DNA from: Lyngbya sp. PCC 8106
GTDB taxonomy: Bacteria; Cyanobacteriota; Cyanobacteriia; Cyanobacteriales; Microcoleaceae
Assembly: GCF_000169095.1 (NCBI RefSeq)
Contig: NZ_AAVU01000015.1
Span: 81,496 to 145,495, forward strand
DNA: 64,000 bases
Direction: 5' to 3'
The notes below the pieces were generated by a model, which was not told the origin of the DNA, ran no database searches, and saw only the letters and a program-made list of their open reading frames with translations. Position numbers and translations under genes: made by a program. This document shows, piece by piece, positions 23,555 to 31,901 of the stretch (the stretch's first letter is position 1; every line of letters starts with the position of its first letter).

Positions 23555-25030
23555 ATGCTAACCCAAGACAAACAACAAAAACAAAATTGGAAACCGATAA
23601 TTAAACAATTTGAAGCAGTAGTCGGAAAACGAGGCGTAGTTCAACGCAAGGAAGAATTGTTAGTTTATGAATGCGATGGACTCACCAGTTATCGCCAACG
23701 ACCCGCTTTAGTTGTATTACCTCGAACAACTGAAGAAGTCGCCGAAGCGGTGAAAATATGCGATCGCCATAACCTTCCCTGGGTCGCGAGAGGGGCGGGA
23801 ACAGGCTTATCTGGGGGCGCTTTACCCGTCGAAGATTGTGTTTTAATTGTCACGGCGTTGATGCGAAAAATCCTCAATGTTGACCTCGAAAATCAGCGAG
23901 TTGTCGTACAACCAGGAGTAATTAATAATTGGGTAACACAAACCGTTAGCGGGGCGGGATTTTATTATGCACCCGATCCTTCTAGTCAAATTATTTGTTC
24001 AATTGGCGGAAATGTTGCGGAAAATTCCGGCGGGGTTCACTGTTTGAAATATGGGGTAACAACCAATCATGTTTTAGGCTTGAAAATTGTCACGCCCGAG
24101 GGTAATATTGTTGATATTGGCGGACAAGTTCCCGAAATGCCGGGATATGATTTAACAGGTTTATTTGTGGGTTCAGAAGGAACGTTAGGAATAGCCACAG
24201 AAATCACGTTAAGGATTCTCAAAGCCCCGGAACATATCTGTGTTTTATTAGCAGATTTCCCCACAATAGAAGCGGCGGGCGCTGCGGTTTCTGATATTAT
24301 TAGTGCGGGGATTATTCCAGGGGGAATGGAAATCATGGATAACCTCAGTATTAACGCAGTGGAAGATGTTGTGAATACGGGGCTTTATCCGCGAGATGCG
24401 GGGGCGATTTTATTAGTAGAAGTTGACGGTTTGGAAGTGGAAGTTGCCGAATATAAACAGCGTGTTGCGGAGATTTGTAAGAATAACGGATCGCGTAATA
24501 TTACGATAGAATCTGAACCGGAAAAACGACTAAAAATTTGGAAAGGGCGAAAGGCAGCGTTTGCTGCTGCGGGTCATGTTAGCCCGGATTATTATGTCCA
24601 AGATGGGGTAATTCCTCGGACTCAAATGGTTTATGTTTTGAAAGAAATTGAGGCTTTAAGTGAGAAATATGGTTATCGGATAGCGAATGTATTTCACGCC
24701 GGAGATGGCAACCTTCACCCGTTGATTTTGTATGATAATTCTGTAGAAGGGGCGTTAGAAGTTGTTGAAGAAATTGGGGGCGAAATTCTCAAGATTTGTG
24801 TAAAAGTTGGCGGGAGTCTTTCGGGGGAACATGGCATAGGTTCGGACAAAAGTTGTTATATGCCGGAAATGTTTAATGAAACCGATTTAGACACGATGAA
24901 ATGGGTGCGAGAGGTGTTTAATGCTAAGGGTTTGGCTAACCCCGGAAAGTTGTTTCCAACGCCTCGAACTTGTGGAGAATCGGCTAAAGTTCAGAATGTG
25001 AAACAGTTTGAAGGCGCTGAGGTTTTTTAA
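23555..25030 (+). CDS. glcD: Glycolate oxidase/dehydrogenase subunit GlcD
   Basis: A complete 491-residue FAD-linked 2-hydroxy-acid dehydrogenase that oxidises glycolate to glyoxylate, the entry of photorespiratory carbon salvage in cyanobacteria. The PCMH-type FAD domain shows ARGAGTGLSGGALP near residue 80, DPSSQIICSIGGNVAENSGG, and GLFVGSEGTLGI. The C-terminal FAD_oxidase_C part ends with NVFHAGDGNLHP and GEHGIGSDK, then NPGKLFPTPRTCGE, typical of GlcD. GlcE and GlcF partners are not in the window. Related D-lactate dehydrogenases look similar, so the exact substrate is a family-based inference. Confidence 0.92.
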   Translation: MLTQDKQQKQNWKPIIKQFEAVVGKRGVVQRKEELLVYECDGLTSYRQRPALVVLPRTTEEVAEAVKICDRHNLPWVARGAGTGLSGGALPVEDCVLIVTALMRKILNVDLENQRVVVQPGVINNWVTQTVSGAGFYYAPDPSSQIICSIGGNVAENSGGVHCLKYGVTTNHVLGLKIVTPEGNIVDIGGQVPEMPGYDLTGLFVGSEGTLGIATEITLRILKAPEHICVLLADFPTIEAAGAAVSDIISAGIIPGGMEIMDNLSINAVEDVVNTGLYPRDAGAILLVEVDGLEVEVAEYKQRVAEICKNNGSRNITIESEPEKRLKIWKGRKAAFAAAGHVSPDYYVQDGVIPRTQMVYVLKEIEALSEKYGYRIANVFHAGDGNLHPLILYDNSVEGALEVVEEIGGEILKICVKVGGSLSGEHGIGSDKSCYMPEMFNETDLDTMKWVREVFNAKGLANPGKLFPTPRTCGESAKVQNVKQFEGAEVF

Positions 25031-25437
25031 AAAGAATCCCCCTAAATCCCCCTTAAAAAGGGGGACTTTATTCCCCTAAATCTCTCTCAATCCCCCTTAA
25101 AAAGGGAGATTTTATTCCCCCCTTTTTAAGGGCAGGGCCGTTTCGTTGCCCGAAAACTTGATTTGTGGGGAGGTGGGGAGGTAGGGAGGTAGGGAGGTAG
25201 GGAGGATTTTTATTAATAAAAAGCTATTTTTCCTCGGAAAAAACTCCTCTCCCCATCACCCCCTTCGGGTTCGCCACTCCCCTCAACGCGGGGAACCCGC
25301 GCACGGGGGTGGACTCACCATCACCCTTTCACCCCATCAACCCCGGCAATTTTTAACTGAGAATGAAACAGCCCTGCTTTTTAAGGGGGGCTAGGGGGGA
25401 TCAAAGCGTGGCTGGGGAGAGGTGAAAAATATTAGGT
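25031..25437. repeat. Repeat-rich intergenic region after glcD
   Basis: No gene is seen in these 407 bases. Hairpins CCCCCTT-AAA-AAGGGGG (25048-25064) and a similar one at 25091-25108 are followed by TTTATT and may terminate glcD. A tandem GGGAGGTA-type 8-base repeat covers about 25167-25204. Towards the right end, CTTTTTAAGGGGGGCTAGG (from 25376) is an inverted copy of the CCCTAAATCCCCC unit. These are typical cyanobacterial interspersed repeats. Confidence 0.7.
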
Positions 25438-26622
25438 TTAACTTTGAGATAACCGCTTAACTTCTCCTCCTCCTAATATCTGATCGGCTTCTGCTAAAAA
25501 AGTCGGAATTTTGTCAGCATTGGGGCTACTGGCTAAACATTCACTTAGGTCAACCTGTTCAACATTAGCGGCTTTCTGTCCAGGAAACCAATGCCCCCCA
25601 TTTCCTAACAAGTTATACCGCATTTTTCCATACTCTACGAGATCATAGGCGATCGCTAAATTTCGCAACCATAAAATCACCGGGATGTTAATATTGTTGG
25701 GGGTATTTTCAGGATTGGGCAAGCCCATTTGCCAGGAGGTAAACCAATCTTTTCCTAATAATGCGATCGCCTCTTTTTCTAAACGTTCTAAAATGGGAGG
25801 TAAAATTTCATCCCAACGATCTAATAAATCAAGCGTTTTTAAATGTTCATCAAAATCACTGGGTTTAGAAGCCCCTAAACTCAAAGTATGAACCTCTGGA
25901 TGACTCAAACAAAATAAGTCATTAAACACCATTGGACTCAAGGGAGAACACAGTTCAACTAATTTTTTCGGGGGATCATAGAGTTTTCCCCCTTTATCTG
26001 AGGGACTAATAATAAATACCCCCATATTATGGCGAGTTGCGGCTTCTATTGCCGGCCAATTTAACTGATTGATATAATACCAATGCAGATTCACATAATC
26101 AAATTGATCGGTTTCTATGGTTTTTGTAATCACATCAGTTGGGCCGTGAGTTGAGAAACCAATAAACCTTACTTTGCCTTGATCTTGAAATTTTCGGGCT
26201 TCATCGAGACAACCACCGGGTCTAATAGCCCAGTCGAATGTTTCTGGATTATTGATACCATGAATCCCCAATAAATCAACATAATCCAATTGCAAAAAAG
26301 CTAAAGACTGGTGAAATTTGCGGCGAAACTCTTGAGGATCTTTAGAGGGAGAAACTTTAGTTTGAATGATCAATTGTTCGCGGGGAAATTTCGGTAAAAC
26401 TTGCCCAAGCTGCATTTCTGAAGTCCCATATCCCCTAGCGGTTTCAATATGATTAATCCCACATTCAAAAGAATGGCGAATGGTTGCTTCTAGATTTTTT
26501 TGATTCTCGATTGGAATTTTATGGGCTGGAATATCTTGCCATTTATGCTGATACCGCATTCCTCCGCAAGAGAATACAGGCATGGGCAATTCTGTACGTC
26601 CAAATCGTCTATAATACATCAT
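25438..26622 (-). CDS. Aldo/keto reductase with C-terminal extension
   Basis: A complete 394-residue NADPH-dependent oxidoreductase-like protein. Residues 1-270 form the aldo/keto reductase barrel: FGRTELPMPVFSCGGMRY, the tyrosine region HIETARGYGTSE (Glu in place of the usual Asp), the lysine in IIQTKVS, the histidine in LLGIHGIN and FIGFSTHGP. The C-terminal 120 residues contain no 4Fe-4S ferredoxin CxxCxxC motif, although related cyanobacterial proteins of this length often carry one. Substrate unknown. Alone on its strand. Confidence 0.9.
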   Translation of the reverse strand: MMYYRRFGRTELPMPVFSCGGMRYQHKWQDIPAHKIPIENQKNLEATIRHSFECGINHIETARGYGTSEMQLGQVLPKFPREQLIIQTKVSPSKDPQEFRRKFHQSLAFLQLDYVDLLGIHGINNPETFDWAIRPGGCLDEARKFQDQGKVRFIGFSTHGPTDVITKTIETDQFDYVNLHWYYINQLNWPAIEAATRHNMGVFIISPSDKGGKLYDPPKKLVELCSPLSPMVFNDLFCLSHPEVHTLSLGASKPSDFDEHLKTLDLLDRWDEILPPILERLEKEAIALLGKDWFTSWQMGLPNPENTPNNINIPVILWLRNLAIAYDLVEYGKMRYNLLGNGGHWFPGQKAANVEQVDLSECLASSPNADKIPTFLAEADQILGGGEVKRLSQS

Positions 26623-26723
26623 ATGGATGAGAGGACTAACAACTACAACTTCCCGGTTTATCTATTCTATTTTAATCAAAATAGAGACGTTCTGGCTGAA
26701 CGCCTCCGAAGTGGTGAGAAAAC

Positions 26724-27434
26724 TTAGGAAATTTCGCGGATTAAGGGTTTTCCGTCTTTGATTTCTCCGACTAAGATCACGTCAGCAACACCCACAAATA
26801 AACCATTTTCTAAAACACCGGGAATATTATTGAGGGTTTTTTCTAATTCTGCGGGGTTATCAATGGAGTCAAATTTGACATCAATCACCATATTTCCTTG
26901 ATCAGTAATCACTGGCCCTGCTTTTTTGACACCCATGCGAAGGGTTGGTTTGCCCCCTAATTTTTCGATTTTGTTCATCACCGGAGTAATTGCTAAAGGA
27001 ATCACTTCTACGGGGAGTAAAAATGTTGATCCAAGTTTATCAACGAGTTTAGAACTATCAACAACGACGATAAATTGATCGGCCAAACTATCAACAATTT
27101 TTTCACGAGTATGTGCGGCACCTCCACCTTTAATTAGATTCTTATTGGGATCAACTTCATCGGCGCCATCAATGGCAATATCCATGTGATCAATTTCATC
27201 TAATGTTGTTAGGGGAATACCATATTGTTTAGCGAGTACCGAGGATTGAAATGAGGTCGGAACGCCTTTAATATCTTTGAGTTCTCCACTTTGAAGACGT
27301 TCTCCTAAATACTGAAGGGTGTAGGCTGTGGTTGAACCCGTACCCAAACCCACAATTGAACCGGACTGGACGCGATCAGCTGCGGCTTTTCCGACTTGCT
27401 GTTTCATTAATTTAACAGGATCTTGTTCGCTCAT
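26724..27434 (-). CDS. rpiA: Ribose-5-phosphate isomerase A
   Basis: A complete 236-residue enzyme interconverting ribose 5-phosphate and ribulose 5-phosphate in the Calvin-Benson and pentose phosphate cycles. Diagnostic motifs are GLGTGSTTAYTLQYLG near residue 30, DGADEVDPNKNLIKGGGAAH near 90 with the catalytic Asp residues, and a conserved basic/hydrophobic C-terminal part (GLFVGVADVILVG). Length matches the family. ATG start at 27434. Confidence 0.96.
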   Translation of the reverse strand: MSEQDPVKLMKQQVGKAAADRVQSGSIVGLGTGSTTAYTLQYLGERLQSGELKDIKGVPTSFQSSVLAKQYGIPLTTLDEIDHMDIAIDGADEVDPNKNLIKGGGAAHTREKIVDSLADQFIVVVDSSKLVDKLGSTFLLPVEVIPLAITPVMNKIEKLGGKPTLRMGVKKAGPVITDQGNMVIDVKFDSIDNPAELEKTLNNIPGVLENGLFVGVADVILVGEIKDGKPLIREIS

Positions 27435-27785
27435 GTTGAGGACTCCTCAATTTAGGATCGTTTTTGGACAATCGGCAATTAAAATTTTAATTACCCCCTG
27501 TTTACTGTAGCGCGTTAAGGGCATTCTAGAATAGTAGATCGGTTTAAATTGTTAGCTTTAAGGTGAATTATCAACATGATACCATCAAATTTACAACTGC
27601 TCTAAGAATTGGCTTAACTCGGCTGATTGAAACTGTTCGGTGAGAATATCGCCAAATTAATAGCAGCCTGATTGCACCCGAATACAATATTTTGATAAGC
27701 TTATAAGTATAGTACCATAATCATTAAAATCGAGCAAATCCAATTTTAATTTTAAATAGACAACTGTTAAATCAAGGAGTTTAGT
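27435..27785. other. Intergenic region between rpiA and the TPR glycosyltransferase
   Basis: A 351-base divergent spacer that should hold both promoters. A short frame starting at ATG 27576, with AAGGTGA upstream, stops after nine codons and meets further in-frame stops, so it is not counted as a gene. The strong ribosome-binding site AAGGAG (27774-27779) belongs to the GTG start at 27786. No repeat or RNA gene is recognised. Confidence 0.3.
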
Positions 27786-30700
27786 GTGAATTTTGAATCA
27801 GTTGAGACTTATTTTAAAACCGGAATTGAGTTTCAAGAAGCAGGGAAATGGGGATCGGCGATCGCATCTTATCAACAAGCCCTACAAATTGCCCCACACC
27901 AAGCAGAAATTTATCAAAAACTTGCAGAAGCTTTTGTTTTGAATGGACAGCTAGAAGCAGGAATAAAAGCGATTCAAACCGCCGTTAATCTGAAGCCAAA
28001 TTTTGCGGTTGCTTATCTTAGTATAGGAAATGTTTTACAACAACAAAATCAGATAGAACTTGCAATCTGGGCTTATACAGAAGCATTAGATGTAAAACCC
28101 GAATTTACCGAAGCCCAAGCCAATTTGGGCAGTATGTATTATCATTTGCAACGTTTTTCTGAGGCGATTCAGTGTTATCAAAAAGCCATTTATTTTGACT
28201 CTAACTCTGCTATTATTTATTGGATGCTCGGTAATGCTTTTTCTCAAACTGACCAACTTGAAAAAGCGATTTCTTGTTATCAAAAAGCGATTGATTTGCA
28301 ACCAAATCAAGTTAAATTTTACTTGAAGCTTGCTGCTATTTTAGACATTCAAGGTAAAACTATACAAGCAATCTCTTATTATCAAACGATTCTCAGATTA
28401 CAACCTGATTGTTCAGAAGCGATTGTCGCACTCCGTCAATTAACTCAAGTAGATGATCCCAATAATTGGGCAAATAATCTCACAGGTTTAAGCTTTGTTT
28501 CTAACTCTCGTGAAGAATTTGAAGAAGGCGGAGTTGATTTAGCGAGTCCCTTGACCGAAGCAATAGAAACTGAACAGCACTATCCAATAAATCATTCTCA
28601 AACTGATGATATTTTCGTTGAAAATGCGGAAAATATTACTCCGTTAGAAACAAAATATAATGAACTGAAAGCCTATCAATCTCAGGCTAAATTCTGTGTT
28701 GATCAAGGTCAATTTGAACAAGCGATCACGATTTGTCAGCAAGCCTTAAAAATACAACCTAAATTTTATCATGCCTACGTTATTTTGGGAAATGCACTTC
28801 ACTTCCAAGGAAAACTCGAAGCCGCAATTCGCGCCTATTCTCAAGTATTAAAACTTCAGCCTAACTTTGCAGAAATTTATGGAAATCGAGGAACAATGTA
28901 TGCTAAACTCAATCAAATAGACAAGGCAATTGCTGATTATCAACAAGCATTAGAACTGCAACCTAATTTTGCCGTTGTTCATTGGAATTTAGGAAAGATA
29001 TTTCAACGCTTAGGAAGATTTGAAGAAAGCATTAAAAGTTGGAAAACAGCCTTAGAAATTCAACCCAACTTGAACGGTGCAAAACTACACATTGAACTCG
29101 GAAATCTTCTCACAGGTCAAAAACAGTTTAAAGCCGCAATTTCTTCCTATCAAAAAGCCCTAGAAATTCAACCCAGTGAAGTTGAAGCCCATCTCAATTT
29201 AGGGTGTCTCTATTCTGAACAGAAACAATATGAAACTGCAATCAAAACCTTTCAAGCGGGAATACAAATCAATCCTAAAAATCTAGATTTATATCTAAAT
29301 ATGGGCTTTGCTTTAGTTAAACTCAATCATCATCAAGAAGCAATTAACTGTTATCAAAACTTGCTCAATATTCAGCCTGATAACAAGGAAGCTTATGCGA
29401 GTTTAGGAAATATTTATGCGAATGCGGGTCAAGTTAAACAAGCGATTGAAAACTATGAACAAGCCATTAAAATCAAGCCAGACTGGGCAGAAATATACTG
29501 TCGTTTAGCCCATATTCAAAAGCAAGATCAACCCCAAGTTGCCATTGCTAATTTAGAAAAATCAATTGAACTCAACCCTAATTATATTGAAGCCCATCAG
29601 CAACTCTGTGATCTTCTCAGTCATTCAACAAATCTGACAAAAGCACGAAAAGCAGCAGATCAATACTGTCAACAATGTGGTGAAAAAGTTCCGGTTTTAT
29701 CTGCCATTGCTTATATTTTTGCCTATACTCAATCCGGTGCTTATCAACAAGCCGTAACTAAACTGGTAGAACTAGAAAAAATTTGCAATGAACGAATCAA
29801 AACCTTCTCTCAGTTTGAAGTTAATTTGTTGTATGAAATTTTGATTTTTATTATTTCTCATGTCCGAGATGCTCTAGTTGAAAATGCTAATTTTTATCAA
29901 CGGATTGCGGCTGAATATTATGAAAGACGAGTGCTGAAACCGTTAAAGGTTGTGAAAAATTCACCCAGTTTATCAACAAAATCATCACCGAATGCTTTAA
30001 AAATTGGTTTTATTTCCAAACACTTTCGCCGTCATTCTGTTGGTTGGTGTAGTGAAGCTTTAATTCGAGAATTATCTACCATTACACCTAACATTCATCT
30101 GTATGTAACTGGACGATTACAAGCTGATGAAGTCACCCAAAAGTTTGAAGAAATCGCCCAGAAGTTTTACTGGCCAAAATCCTATCCGAATGGTTTTGCA
30201 TCAGCCGAAGAATTAGCCCAAGAAATTTTACACGATCAAGTTGATATTTTAATTGATTTAGATTCAGTAACCGTTCCGGCTAATGTACAGATTTTAAATT
30301 ACTCACCTGCTCCGGTTTGTTTGACTTGGCTAGGTTTTGATGCGCCTTATATCACGAACAAACATTATTTTCTCTGTGACTGGAACACTCATCCGAGCGG
30401 ACGAGAACAATATTATTGTGAACAATTAATTCGTTTACCTGAAACTTCTGTAGCTATTTCAGGATTAGCAAGTTATCAAGTTAATCGCAATTTAATTAGA
30501 AAACAGCTTAAAATAGATCAAGATAAATTAGTTTATTTATGTGTGGCTCCTGGTCGAAAAACAAACTTTGAAATGATCGAAGCGCAAGTCAAAATTCTTA
30601 AAGCCGTACCTGATAGTTTAATGATTAGAAAAGGTCAAGGAGATCATCTTTTAATTCGGGAAATGTATCATCAATCCTGTGAAGAACAAGGTGTTGATTT

Positions 30701-31109
30701 TAATCGAATTCTGTTTATTGGATTAACGAAAACCGAAGAAGAACACCGAGCTATTTATCAAGTTGTTGATGTTTTATTAGATTCCTATCCTTACAATGGC
30801 GGAACACATAATTTAGAAGCCTTGTGGTCAAATTTACCGATTTTAACGAGAGCAGGTGAACAGTATCTCTCTCGCATGGGTTATGCGTTTTTACAAGCCG
30901 TTAACTTGGATGTAGGTGTGGCTTGGAGTTGGGAAGAATATACAGAACTCGGCATAAAATTAGGAACGGATGCTGCTTTGAGAACTCAAATTCGAGAGCA
31001 TTTAATTAACTCCAAAAAACCGGAAAACTTAGCGCCTTTATGGAATCCCCAAAAATTAGCAAAACAGATGTATCAGGTGTTTAAAAAATTACGCTCTGAA
31101 CATCTTTAA
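27786..31109 (+). CDS. TPR-repeat O-GlcNAc transferase-like (SPINDLY) glycosyltransferase
   Basis: A 1107-residue protein with a GTG start set by AAGGAG six bases upstream. About residues 5-225 and 290-640 are TPR repeats (for example AIAYYQ-type helices ending in ALELQPN). A catalytic GT41/SPINDLY-like domain begins near residue 738: LKIGFISKHFRRHSVGWCSE, then VDILIDLDSVT and LDSYPYNGGTHNLEALWSNL near the end. Such enzymes transfer a sugar from a nucleotide-sugar donor to protein targets recognised by the TPR arm. Target and sugar are unknown here. It stands alone, convergent with the kai operon. Confidence 0.92.
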   Translation: MNFESVETYFKTGIEFQEAGKWGSAIASYQQALQIAPHQAEIYQKLAEAFVLNGQLEAGIKAIQTAVNLKPNFAVAYLSIGNVLQQQNQIELAIWAYTEALDVKPEFTEAQANLGSMYYHLQRFSEAIQCYQKAIYFDSNSAIIYWMLGNAFSQTDQLEKAISCYQKAIDLQPNQVKFYLKLAAILDIQGKTIQAISYYQTILRLQPDCSEAIVALRQLTQVDDPNNWANNLTGLSFVSNSREEFEEGGVDLASPLTEAIETEQHYPINHSQTDDIFVENAENITPLETKYNELKAYQSQAKFCVDQGQFEQAITICQQALKIQPKFYHAYVILGNALHFQGKLEAAIRAYSQVLKLQPNFAEIYGNRGTMYAKLNQIDKAIADYQQALELQPNFAVVHWNLGKIFQRLGRFEESIKSWKTALEIQPNLNGAKLHIELGNLLTGQKQFKAAISSYQKALEIQPSEVEAHLNLGCLYSEQKQYETAIKTFQAGIQINPKNLDLYLNMGFALVKLNHHQEAINCYQNLLNIQPDNKEAYASLGNIYANAGQVKQAIENYEQAIKIKPDWAEIYCRLAHIQKQDQPQVAIANLEKSIELNPNYIEAHQQLCDLLSHSTNLTKARKAADQYCQQCGEKVPVLSAIAYIFAYTQSGAYQQAVTKLVELEKICNERIKTFSQFEVNLLYEILIFIISHVRDALVENANFYQRIAAEYYERRVLKPLKVVKNSPSLSTKSSPNALKIGFISKHFRRHSVGWCSEALIRELSTITPNIHLYVTGRLQADEVTQKFEEIAQKFYWPKSYPNGFASAEELAQEILHDQVDILIDLDSVTVPANVQILNYSPAPVCLTWLGFDAPYITNKHYFLCDWNTHPSGREQYYCEQLIRLPETSVAISGLASYQVNRNLIRKQLKIDQDKLVYLCVAPGRKTNFEMIEAQVKILKAVPDSLMIRKGQGDHLLIREMYHQSCEEQGVDFNRILFIGLTKTEEEHRAIYQVVDVLLDSYPYNGGTHNLEALWSNLPILTRAGEQYLSRMGYAFLQAVNLDVGVAWSWEEYTELGIKLGTDAALRTQIREHLINSKKPENLAPLWNPQKLAKQMYQVFKKLRSEHL

Positions 31110-31130
31110 GTTGTCTCGTATAAAACTTAA
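31106..31130. terminator. Weak bidirectional hairpin between convergent genes
   Basis: TTAAGTT (31106-31112) pairs with AACTTAA (31124-31130). The stem is AT-rich and lacks a T-run, so termination is uncertain. Confidence 0.3.
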
Positions 31131-31132
31131 CT

Positions 31133-31465
31133 TCAGATCAAACCCAAGGCGGTTAGAACCTTTTGTTTGTCTGAGAAATTCCCAATAATCCGTTGATATG
31201 GTTTAGGAAAAACTTTAAGCAGTGTAGGAATAGCAACAATATTTTCAGTTTGTAATCGTTCAGGCTGTTCGTAAATATCAATTACTTCTAGTTCATGTTT
31301 TCCGGGTAGATATTCATCACAAATCTTTTGAAGATTTTTGAGAGCGACGATAGACTGTAAGCCTGTTCCTGCAATATACAAACGTAAAGTGTAATGTACT
31401 TCTTTTTTTTCCAGTAAAACTTTCTCAAAGACTTCAGTTGAGTTTTCAATCGAGTTTTCTTTCAT
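31133..31465 (-). CDS. KaiB-family protein (second copy)
   Basis: A 110-residue protein with a thioredoxin-like KaiB domain after a 25-residue acidic N-terminal extension. Key segments are YTLRLYIAGTGLQSIVALKN, EVIDIYEQPE, VAIPTLLKVFPKP and IIGNFSDKQKVLTALGL. Canonical KaiB binds KaiC after switching fold. This is a divergent paralogue (IYEQPERLQTENI rather than VLKNPQLAEEDKI), so clock activity cannot be assumed. Last gene of a kaiC-kaiB-kaiB unit, 45 bases after the first KaiB gene. Confidence 0.85.
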   Translation of the reverse strand: MKENSIENSTEVFEKVLLEKKEVHYTLRLYIAGTGLQSIVALKNLQKICDEYLPGKHELEVIDIYEQPERLQTENIVAIPTLLKVFPKPYQRIIGNFSDKQKVLTALGLI

Positions 31466-31510
31466 AACCTAATCACCTCTTTCGTTACTTTTGGGTTGCT
31501 GAAGATTAGT

Positions 31511-31834
31511 CTAAACTTTATTTATTTCTAAGCAGACTACAATCTTTTCTTGATTCGACAAATCTCCAATAACTTTCTTGAGAGGTGTCGGTAGTTTTCT
31601 CACTAAAGTTGGTAAAGCAATAATTTGATCTTGTTTAGCCAGGTGAGGATCTTTCAATAAATCAATCACTTCAATTTTATATTGATTATTCAAATACTCC
31701 TCACAAACTTTGGTGAGATTTTCAAAGGCTCTAATTGAGCGAGTTGTATGTCCAGCGACATAAAGTTTAAATTCCCAAATAGAATGGGGATCTAATGCTT
31801 CAAACTGTTCAGGAATTTCCACCAAGTTCTCCAT
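31511..31834 (-). CDS. KaiB-family protein (first copy)
   Basis: From ATG 31834 the protein has 107 residues; a TTG further upstream (31882) would add 16 hydrophobic residues but is less likely. The KaiB domain shows WEFKLYVAGHTTRSIRAFEN, KIEVIDLLKDPHLAKQDQI, IALPTLVRKLPTPLKKVIGD. It is closer to canonical KaiB than the downstream copy, in the DLLKDPHLA segment and the PxPxxxxIGDLS end. It follows the kaiC-like gene by 67 bases. Together these suggest a KaiC-KaiB module without KaiA, of the kind used in non-canonical timing or stress signalling. Confidence 0.87.
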   Translation of the reverse strand: MENLVEIPEQFEALDPHSIWEFKLYVAGHTTRSIRAFENLTKVCEEYLNNQYKIEVIDLLKDPHLAKQDQIIALPTLVRKLPTPLKKVIGDLSNQEKIVVCLEINKV

Positions 31835-31901
31835 AATTTTTGTTAGACATTTGGTTAAAGATAAAACACACAAAATTAACAATTTTGCGATAGATTAACG
31901 C

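Noticed and set aside
27576..27675. Possible decayed small gene ending GENIAKLIAA
   Set aside because: Stops after nine codons and contains more in-frame stops; no recognisable parent family.
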